Positions 1 through 3,857 of a stretch of 6,173 nt of DNA are shown in pieces. How positions within the stretch are numbered: the first letter of the stretch is position 1; each line of letters opens with the position of its first letter. The position numbers and the translations under genes are program-made. The notes beneath the pieces are model-generated. The model had not been told where the DNA came from. It did not search any database and saw nothing but the letters and a program-made list of their open reading frames with translations. The stretch comes from Actinomycetota bacterium (lineage in GTDB: Bacteria; Actinomycetota; Actinomycetes; Streptosporangiales; Streptosporangiaceae): assembly GCA_003168295.1 (NCBI GenBank), contig PMST01000141.1:1-6173 (forward strand), written 5' to 3'.

Positions 1-9
1 AGGAGACCT

Positions 10-220
10 ATGCGGATGTCCGACACCTCGGCCATCGTCACCGGCGCCGCCTCCGGGCTCGGCGCGGCTACTGCCACCGGGCTGGCTGAGCAGGGAGCCC
101 GCGTGTTCGGCCTCGACCTTGACATGACCCGCGCCCCAGATCAAAGGCGTTACCTACCTCGCCGCCGACGTGGCCAGCGAGGAGCAGGTGGCCGCCGCGG
201 TATCGGCCGCCGCGGCCGAA
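10..220 (+). pseudogene. N-terminal fragment of a short-chain dehydrogenase/reductase (SDR), frameshifted
   Basis: An AGGAG ribosome site at 1-5 precedes ATG 10 by four bases; ATG 16 is an alternative start. The first ~40 residues form the SDR dinucleotide-binding beta-alpha-beta unit, with the glycine motif TGAASGLG and the acidic DLD at the end of strand 2, which usually favours NAD(H). The next SDR block (IKGVTYLAADVASEEQVAAAV) continues in the +1-shifted frame from about base 140, so one base has been gained or lost in the C-rich stretch around 125-138. The pattern resembles HSD10-like 3-hydroxyacyl-CoA dehydrogenases of about 250 residues. Only about 70 residues are present: the NNAG motif and the catalytic Ser-Tyr-Lys are missing. 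Around 210-223 the frame passes into relaxase-like sequence. It cannot encode a working dehydrogenase. The SDR assignment is secure; the subfamily is inference. Confidence 0.75.
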
Positions 221-1271
221 GGCCCGTGGTCCGAGCAGGTCCCCGCCATCGCCGATCCCGGACGCCGCGCCTACGCCGCCGAGATCGCCGTGATGATGGA
301 CGCGCGCAAAGACCGGATCGGCGAGCACGCCGCCGACGGCGCCCTGCCCTGGGCAATCAACGCTCTGGGCCCGATCCCCGGACACCCGCTGGACCGGCTG
401 GACTGGCAGCGGCGGGCCAGCTCCCTCGGCGCCTGGCGGGAACTCTCCGGCCACCACCACCCCGCCGACCCGATCGGACCCGAACCCCCGTCGCCGCCGC
501 CCCCGACATGCGGGCCGCCTGGCACGAGGCCCTAGCCGCCCTCGGTCCCGCCGACGGTCCCGACGTGCGCGGCATGCCAGACGGGACGCTGCTGCACCTG
601 CGCGACACCTACCCCCTCGAGACCGCCTGGGCGCCGAGATGGGTCGGCGATGAGCTCCGCCAGGTCCGCACCGGCGCCCGCCACGCCCGCCTGGGCGGCA
701 TTCGCGCTCCCGCCGAGGCCCAGGCCGCCCAGCGCCGCGGCCAGCACGAGCAAGCCAGCCGGCAGCAGGAACTGGCCGCCAGCTACCGGGCCCTGCACGA
801 CATCTACGCCGAACGCGAGACCACCTTCGCCGCCGTCATGGCCGACCGGGCCGACTGGGACACCGCCACACGCGCCCAGCGGCACCTAGCTGTGGCCGCC
901 GACGCCGAACTCCGCCGCCGTCACCCCAGCCGCCAGTACCCGCCGCTGCGATCCGCCGAACCCCCGCGCGTCACACAAGCCCAGCGCGACGAACTCACCC
1001 CGAGCACCGGGGAGCAGATCCGGGAAACGGGCCAGTGGATCAAAGACCTAGCCGTCCAGTGCCACACGTTCGCCAGCAAGCTCGCGAAAGGCAGAGCCTG
1101 ACCATCCCGTCCGAAGACCCCGACTACGGCGACCTCGGCCAGGCCTTCCCACCCTGGCCAGCACCAGCCGCCGGAGCGATCTTGCAGCCGCCCAAACCCG
1201 AAATCCAGCCATCTGAGTGGATCCTCGAACGCGCCGCCGATCGGTCCGCCGACTGGGAAGCCGCAGACTGA
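218..1271 (+). pseudogene. C-terminal remnant of a MobF/TrwC-like conjugative relaxase, frameshifted
   Basis: Three consecutive frames together read like the C-terminal tail of the large relaxase-helicase proteins of actinomycete conjugative elements. Frame 2 runs from about 218 to 485 (GPW, RRAYAAEIAVMMDARKDRIG, PWAINALGPIPGHP). Frame 1 runs from about 490 to 1085 (RAAWHEALAALGP, DVRGMPDGTLLHLRDTYPLE, TAWAPRWVGDELR, HLAVAADAELRRRHP). Frame 3 runs from about 1083 to the TGA at 1269-1271 (RQSLTIPSEDPDYGDLGQAF, ILQPPKPEIQPS). The first shift lies at the C5 run 485-489 and the second near 1083-1089; each equals one lost base. The HUH nickase domain and the RecD-like helicase motifs, which would precede this tail, are absent and SDR sequence stands in their place. 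Intact proteins would cut and unwind DNA for transfer. The family call rests on remembered family patterns, not a search. Homopolymer sequencing errors could explain the shifts but not the missing N-terminus. Confidence 0.7.
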
Positions 1272-1286
1272 CAGGGCCAGTGCATC

Positions 1287-1487
1287 TCAGGCGTGGGCGC
1301 TCATGTAACGGATCACGGTGTCCGCATCGCGGCTCTCGGCGTACAGGTCGGAGTTCGGGTCGTTCTCCGAGACGCGCCAAACGCCGTGGCGTTTGTCCCA
1401 GAAAGCCGACCACGACAGATGCTCGGCCAGGAACGTCGCGACCCTGACAGCGTCGTAGGGGGTCGGGAGGCTGGTCACTTCGGTCAT
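1287..1487 (-). CDS. 66-residue hypothetical protein, divergent from the GntR regulator
   Basis: I do not recognise a named family. The 66-residue product is acidic to neutral and aromatic-rich in the middle (LSWSAFWDKRHGVWRV), with a C-terminal segment ESRDADTVIRYMSAHA. It has no signal peptide, membrane segment or cysteines, so a small soluble cytoplasmic protein is likely. The low-complexity arginine/glycine/proline bias typical of false frames in this DNA is absent, which supports a real gene. It ends 15 bases from the relaxase remnant (convergent) and starts 70-80 bases from the divergent GntR gene. No clear ribosome site precedes ATG 1487. A -10-like TAGTAT lies only seven bases upstream, so the mRNA may be leaderless. 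The shared repeat-rich control region suggests regulation by GntR. A role in the element's maintenance or transfer is guesswork. Confidence 0.7.
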   Translation of the reverse strand: MTEVTSLPTPYDAVRVATFLAEHLSWSAFWDKRHGVWRVSENDPNSDLYAESRDADTVIRYMSAHA

Positions 1488-1494
1488 GAGTTCA

Positions 1495-1523
1495 ATACTA
1501 GTCCACCTGGTCCACCTGGTCCA
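1495..1523 (-). promoter_or_regulatory. Candidate promoter for the 66-residue gene (possibly leaderless)
   Basis: Read on the minus strand, TAGTAT (1500-1495) follows TGGACC (1523-1518) with a 17-base spacer, close to the TATAAT and TTGACA consensus boxes. Transcription would begin about seven bases past the -10, at or next to ATG 1487. That fits the lack of a ribosome site and the frequent leaderless mRNAs of actinomycetes. The -35 box and spacer lie within the TCCACCTGG tandem repeats, so a protein bound there would block the promoter. Confidence 0.45.
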
Positions 1524-1558
1524 CGCTATAGGTCACCCGTTCCACCTGGTCAACTAGG
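1502..1558. repeat. Tandem 9-bp repeats (TCCACCTGG) in the gntR control region
   Basis: TCCACCTGG occurs at 1502-1510, 1511-1519 and 1541-1549. Degenerate copies follow in register at 1520-1528 (TCCACGCTA) and 1550-1558 (TCAACTAGG). The array fills most of the gap between the two divergent starts and overlaps the likely promoters of both genes. Its position next to a DNA-binding regulator makes it a good candidate operator. The 9-bp period is slightly less than a helical turn, so adjacent copies face nearly the same side. No sequence evidence proves which protein binds. Confidence 0.6.
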
Positions 1559-1564
1559 GTGACC
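1531..1564. promoter_or_regulatory. Inverted repeat GGTCACCC-N18-GGGTGACC, candidate gntR operator
   Basis: GGTCACCC at 1531-1538 is repeated exactly, inverted, at 1557-1564 with 18 bases between, so the centres lie 26 bp apart. The right arm overlaps the GTG at 1559 and a -10-like TAGGGT (1555-1560). Protein bound here would cover the gntR start, as expected for autorepression. A second -10-like element, TATAGG, lies at 1527-1532. Which of the two is used cannot be told from the sequence. Confidence 0.5.
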
Positions 1565-1567
1565 AGT

Positions 1568-1834
1568 GTGCCAGATGATCTTGACGACCTCTCGGGAATT
1601 CCGCGGTACCTCCAGGTCGCGCGGGTCATCGAGGCTGAGATCAGGGCGGGGCAGTGGATGCCCGGTAATGCGGTCCCGTCCCGCAATCAGCTCGCCGAAC
1701 GGTTCGGTATCGCCCGGGAGACCGCCGCGCGCGCTCACGCTTGGCTCGCCAGATCGGGCTACCTAGTGTCCGTGCCGGGCGTCGGCATGGTGGTCACGCC
1801 GGCCACCCGCTGGCCGAACGAAGCCTCTGACTGA
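1568..1834 (+). CDS. Minimal GntR-family transcriptional regulator (winged helix only)
   Basis: This is a DNA-binding repressor-type protein of 88 residues from GTG 1568, or 91 from GTG 1559. It has the GntR N-terminal winged helix and almost nothing else: PRYLQVARVIEAEIRAGQWM with PG (helix 1), PSRNQLAERFGIARETAARA (helix-turn-helix) and the wing GYLVSVPGVGMVVTP. Full-length GntR regulators carry a further 100-170 residue effector domain (FCD, UTRA, aminotransferase-like). Its absence suggests ligand-independent control or a partner protein. GTG 1568 is preferred because a weak AGGG lies eight bases upstream and because the -10-like TAGGGT at 1555-1560 overlaps the 1559 start; it may be leaderless. 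Small GntR proteins of this type (KorSA of pSAM2 is the classic case) repress transfer or excision functions of actinomycete elements, and the relaxase tail and att site nearby fit that. The targets are inferred. Confidence 0.85.
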   Translation: MPDDLDDLSGIPRYLQVARVIEAEIRAGQWMPGNAVPSRNQLAERFGIARETAARAHAWLARSGYLVSVPGVGMVVTPATRWPNEASD

Positions 1835-1960
1835 CGAACTCCCACATACGACCACCTGACCTCTGCCTTCCGACTGGGTACGAGGCGCTCTCTCGGGGCG
1901 CATTCCTACACGCGCCGCGCGGGACGCGACCATGGCGCTCGCACGACCCGTCCGGCCGGG

Positions 1961-2098
1961 ATGGTGACGGGCAGCTGCCGTAGGCGGTCACCTACTACCG
2001 GGCAGTTCAGGCTGTTCTGCCTACTGGAGAACGGCACCGGCGACGATCCGGCCAAGCGCGGGCTTTCCCGGCCGACGATCGCCGTGATCACGGGGTGA
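1961..2098 (+). pseudogene. Possible remnant of an unidentified small gene
   Basis: An open frame of 45 codons (ATG 1961 to TGA 2096-2098) encodes a stretch from about 2000, QFRLFCLLENG followed by RPTIAVITG, that looks like a protein core with a beta-strand, turn and strand rhythm. It is vaguely reminiscent of RelE/ParE-like or phage-derived toxin proteins (RLFC-type strand, then an I/V-rich strand ending in G). The part before 2000 is unlike protein (GSCRRRSPTTG), and translation stops where such a domain would continue. I therefore read it as a decayed fragment. The family hint is weak and chance is possible. Confidence 0.25.
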
Positions 2099-2174
2099 CC
2101 TTGCAGGGCCGCCGCGCGGCGAGAGCCTCGGCGCGTGTCCTCGACCGTTGCCCGCCGAACAGCTTCCGGTGTTT

Positions 2175-2201
2175 GACCAGAGTCGGGTATGGACTCTGGT
2201 C
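2175..2201. repeat. Perfect 10-bp inverted repeat with 7-base loop near the att site
   Basis: GACCAGAGTC (2175-2184) and GACTCTGGTC (2192-2201) pair perfectly around GGGTATG. No T-run follows on either strand, so a classic intrinsic terminator is unlikely. At about 130 bp from the tRNA remnant, it could be a recombinase arm site, a regulator operator, or an RNA hairpin. Confidence 0.55.
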
Positions 2202-2211
2202 TATGACCGAC

Positions 2212-2269
2212 TGGGAGGAAATTGGGAGGTGGCAACTGGCGTGAACCTTCCTGAACCTCTCCCAACTGG
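2212..2269. repeat. Short direct repeats at helical-turn spacing beside the att site
   Basis: TGGGAGG occurs at 2212-2218 and 2223-2229 (11 bp apart). TGAACCT occurs at 2242-2248 and 2252-2258 (10 bp apart). CAACTGG occurs at 2233-2239 and 2263-2269. TTGGGAGGT (2222-2230) also pairs imperfectly with ACCTCTCCCAA (2255-2265). Repeats at one-turn spacing next to an attachment core are typical of excisionase or integrase arm sites, but the assignment is inference. Confidence 0.4.
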
Positions 2270-2331
2270 GTTGAAGAGGGGCCTCTGACCTGGCCATTCA
2301 TCTAAAGGTCGTGGTCGAGAAGATGACTGGA

Positions 2332-2378
2332 CCTCGTTCACACCGAGGAGGTCACTGGTTCGATCCCAGTATCGCCCA
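2332..2378 (+). other. attR-like site: 3' half of tRNA-Val(CAC), 5' half missing
   Basis: The segment folds as the 3' part of a tRNA. The anticodon stem CCTCG/CGAGG (2332-2336, 2344-2348) closes the 7-base loop TTCACAC, with U33, anticodon CAC (2339-2341) and A37. A five-base variable region (2349-2353) follows. The T arm is ACTGG-TTCGATC-CCAGT (2354-2370), and the acceptor 3' strand is ATCGCCC with discriminator A2378; CCA is not encoded. The bases before 2332 contain neither the matching GGGCGAT acceptor 5' strand nor a D arm, so no functional tRNA is present. A tRNA 3' half starting at the anticodon stem is the usual attachment core of tyrosine-recombinase elements. Because the natural terminator follows at 2415, this copy is the chromosomal-right junction. 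The intact tRNA should lie at the far left end of the element. Confidence 0.8.
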
Positions 2379-2414
2379 CTCGCGTAATACACCCAGCTGA
2401 GAAGCTCGTCTGAC

Positions 2415-2446
2415 AGGCCTCATCCCTGAGCGGGATGGGGCCTTTC
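2415..2446 (+). terminator. Intrinsic terminator of the original tRNA-Val locus
   Basis: AGGCCTCATCCC (2415-2426) pairs with GGGATGGGGCCT (2432-2443) over 12 bp, including one G-U, around the loop TGAGC. It ends in a short T-run (2443-2445). It lies 36 bases past the tRNA 3' end on the same strand, the usual place for a tRNA terminator. This supports the view that DNA to the right is undisturbed chromosome. Confidence 0.75.
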
Positions 2447-2470
2447 GTCGCGGGAGGAGATCAGCTCGGA

Positions 2471-2518
2471 CCGGATCGACATCGATCCGGTTGCGGCGCG
2501 GCTAGCGGGTGCCGCGCC
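2471..2518 (-). terminator. Two hairpins downstream of the solute-binding protein gene
   Basis: CCGGATCGA (2471-2479) pairs with TCGATCCGG (2482-2490). GGCGCGGC (2495-2502) pairs with GCCGCGCC (2511-2518). Both are perfect and lie just past the minus-strand stop at 2523, but neither has a T-run on that strand. U-less hairpins are often proposed as terminators in actinomycetes; termination here is inferred. A 9-bp direct repeat GCGGCTAGC (2498-2506, 2519-2527) overlaps the second hairpin and the stop codon. Confidence 0.4.
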
Positions 2519-2522
2519 GCGG

Positions 2523-3509
2523 CTAGCTGCCGATCATGCTGGAAACCTTGAACGAGGAGTCCTGCTCCGGAAGGAGACCGAACCGGACCATCGCGCTCAC
2601 CACACGCTGCAGGCGCACGGCGTCGACCCCCAGCGGGAACGTAGGCAGGGAGATGAACGCCGCGACCGGGGGCTTAATCCCCAGGTATCTCTCGACCGCC
2701 TTCTCCACCGAGGCGCGGTTGGTGTCGGCGATCTCCTGCCCCTGTGACAGCGCCGCGGTGAACGCCTTCAAGGTATTGGGGTATTTGTCCGCCCACGCCT
2801 GCGTGACCGCGTAACCCTGAATCGGGAAGTCCTGGGTAGAGCCCTGGTCAAGGTCGGCTAGTTCTTCGATGCCCCGGCCCTCCTCGGCCAGGCTGGTGAA
2901 GGGCTCAGGGGAGAACGCCGCGCTGACTTCGTTGCTGTCCAGGGTCTGCGCCACGGCCGGGAACGCCACATCGTTGTTGAACTTCACCTGTTTCGGTGAG
3001 ATGCCGTGCCCGACGAGCAGCGAGTCGACCAGCAGGGTGCCGATGTCGTCCGGCGCGTTCACCGAGACCGTCTTGCCCTTGAGCTGGCCGATCTCGTTGA
3101 TCGACGATCCCCCTTTGACGAGCAGCGTCAGCACGTTCGGCTGCAAGAAGGAGGCTTCGGCGATGATGCGCAGCTTGGCCTTGCCCGCCAGCTCATTCTC
3201 GATGTAGGTGACGTAGTCCCCGGCGGTGATGTCGTACGTGCCCTGTACCTGGCCATTGATCAGGGTTTGCGTGGACGGCGGAGGGGTTGTCACCGGCACG
3301 ATGGTCACGTCCAGCCCTTGGGCGGTGAACAGGCCGTCCATTTGGGCGATATAGAGGCCGGCCGAGTCGATGGCCGGGAACGCGTCGACCACGATGCTGG
3401 TCTTCTCGAGCTTGAGCTTCGGCGAGCCCGCGTTTGACCCGCTGGAGCATCCGGCGGCCAGCATCGTGACCGCGACCGCCGATGCTATGAGCACGTTCCG
3501 AGATTTCAT
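2523..3509 (-). CDS. ABC transporter solute-binding lipoprotein, SsuA/THI5-like
   Basis: This is an extracytoplasmic lipid-anchored protein that captures a solute for an ABC importer. From ATG 3509 it has 328 residues: a short basic n-region (MKSR), a hydrophobic core and the lipobox LAAGC with Cys21 as the lipidated residue. The mature part follows the NMT1/SsuA type II binding-protein pattern: VVDAFPAIDSAGLYIAQMDG, then GLFTAQGLDV near the start, the ITAGDYVTYIENELAGKAKL block, LKGKTVSVNAPDDIGTLLVD around residue 150, and the hinge region FSPEPFTSLAEEGRGIEELA. Members bind sulfonates, nitrate, thiamine precursors and other small molecules; the ligand here is unknown. ATG 3509 is preferred because TGGAG lies five bases upstream; ATG 3527 (six residues longer, GGAG ten bases upstream) is also possible. 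No permease or ATPase gene is adjacent: downstream is the tRNA locus and upstream a divergent regulator. It therefore looks like an orphan subunit. Confidence 0.88.
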   Translation of the reverse strand: MKSRNVLIASAVAVTMLAAGCSSGSNAGSPKLKLEKTSIVVDAFPAIDSAGLYIAQMDGLFTAQGLDVTIVPVTTPPPSTQTLINGQVQGTYDITAGDYVTYIENELAGKAKLRIIAEASFLQPNVLTLLVKGGSSINEIGQLKGKTVSVNAPDDIGTLLVDSLLVGHGISPKQVKFNNDVAFPAVAQTLDSNEVSAAFSPEPFTSLAEEGRGIEELADLDQGSTQDFPIQGYAVTQAWADKYPNTLKAFTAALSQGQEIADTNRASVEKAVERYLGIKPPVAAFISLPTFPLGVDAVRLQRVVSAMVRFGLLPEQDSSFKVSSMIGS

Positions 3510-3626
3510 GCTTGCTCCAACAGACATTGCGGGCTGGCTCCGGGCAGGCAGGTGGGCGACCGCTCACGGTCACGCGAGCGACCCGGGTGAGCGACGCGAT
3601 CAGCACCTCGGAATGCGTCACGCGCC

Positions 3627-3654
3627 ATCTTAATGTTCCGCACCGCCCGTCACA
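3627..3654 (-). promoter_or_regulatory. Weak candidate promoter for the solute-binding protein gene
   Basis: On the minus strand TAAGAT (3632-3627) lies 15-16 bases past GTGACG/TGTGAC (3654-3648). The start would be near 3620, leaving a leader of about 110 bases. That leader contains a 7-bp inverted repeat, CGCTCAC (3561-3567) / GTGAGCG (3587-3593). I see no CTGAGA-type thiamine riboswitch core. Confidence 0.3.
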
Positions 3655-3772
3655 TGCCAAACGGTATGACTTGTCCGAATCTAGTGTCACTCAGTCACCA
3701 GTGCTAACTCTGTGTGATTCACGGCACGCTAGCCTGGAATCGTTTAACGGCGAGGGCCAGGGCGACTCGGGC

Positions 3773-3796
3773 GTTTGATTCGCTGGCCAAGGGTAG
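3773..3796 (+). promoter_or_regulatory. Candidate SigB-type stress promoter for the GAF-ANTAR gene
   Basis: GTTT (3773-3776), 14 bases, then GGGTAG (3791-3796) resembles the GTTT-N14-16-GGGTAT promoter of actinomycete general-stress sigma factors of the SigB/SigF/SigH group. A start near 3804 leaves a leader of about 50 bases to ATG 3858. The match is one base off in the -10. The rest of the 3510-3857 gap shows only short repeats, such as the palindrome GTGATTCAC (3714-3722) and GTCAC direct repeats (3686-3690, 3694-3698), and no gene. Confidence 0.4.
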
Positions 3797-3857
3797 GGGG
3801 TACAAACGTAAAGCCAAGACAACGATGCGTGGCTGCGCGTCAGCCGAAGGTGTGCCA

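Larger units (their letters stand above)
1835..2331. other. Long stretch without an intact gene, between gntR and the attachment site
   Basis: No open frame here looks like a whole protein. A minus-strand frame of about 130 codons spanning 1906-2301 has the proline/arginine/serine bias of a non-coding frame and no family resemblance. What can be seen is a possible gene remnant (1961-2098), a perfect hairpin (2175-2201) and short direct repeats (2212-2269) leading to the tRNA remnant. Such a gene-poor tract next to an att site is a usual place for integrase and excisionase binding. Confidence 0.55.
218..2378. mobile_element. Right-hand end of a tRNA-Val-integrated conjugative element, partly decayed
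   Basis: The extent is inferred from three cues: a relaxase tail, a small GntR-type regulator with a divergent small gene, and a truncated tRNA-Val 3' half at the right boundary, followed by that tRNA's expected terminator. Actinomycete integrative elements commonly use tRNA 3' ends as attachment sites and carry GntR-family regulators. No integrase, excisionase, replication or FtsK-like transfer gene is visible here; these would have to lie to the left of the window. The left limit is unknown. The SDR fragment may be captured cargo or flanking DNA joined by a deletion. Confidence 0.55.

Noticed and set aside
10..1101. A single 363-residue plus-strand protein starting with the SDR motif
   Set aside because: The middle part (about 150-485) is arginine/proline-rich frame noise; the real protein signals there lie in another frame, so this is a chain of two gene fragments, not one gene.
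1502..1558. CRISPR array
   Set aside because: The repeats are only 9 bp, mostly directly adjacent, with no regular spacers and no cas genes.
1906..2301. A minus-strand frame of about 130 codons left of the att site
   Set aside because: No family resemblance, biased P/R/S composition, and it runs across the hairpin and repeats.
2301..2378. An intact tRNA-Val gene
   Set aside because: The 40 bases before the anticodon stem contain no D arm and no GGGCGAT acceptor strand to pair with ATCGCCC.
2201..2392. A minus-strand frame containing YWDRTSDLLGVNE
   Set aside because: This is the antisense of the tRNA T arm and acceptor, a familiar false protein motif.
3006..3437. A plus-strand frame opposite the solute-binding protein gene
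   Set aside because: It is a mirror of a well-supported minus-strand gene, with R/G/D-rich composition and no motif.
3510..3620. A thiamine (TPP) or other riboswitch in the solute-binding protein leader
   Set aside because: The THI5-like family raised the idea, but no CTGAGA core or matching helices could be seen; only a simple 7-bp inverted repeat is present.
3714..3857. A longer N-terminus for the GAF-ANTAR protein from upstream starts
   Set aside because: The added residues are basic and unlike the family, the frame would cross the candidate SigB promoter, and the ribosome site GAAGG points to ATG 3858.
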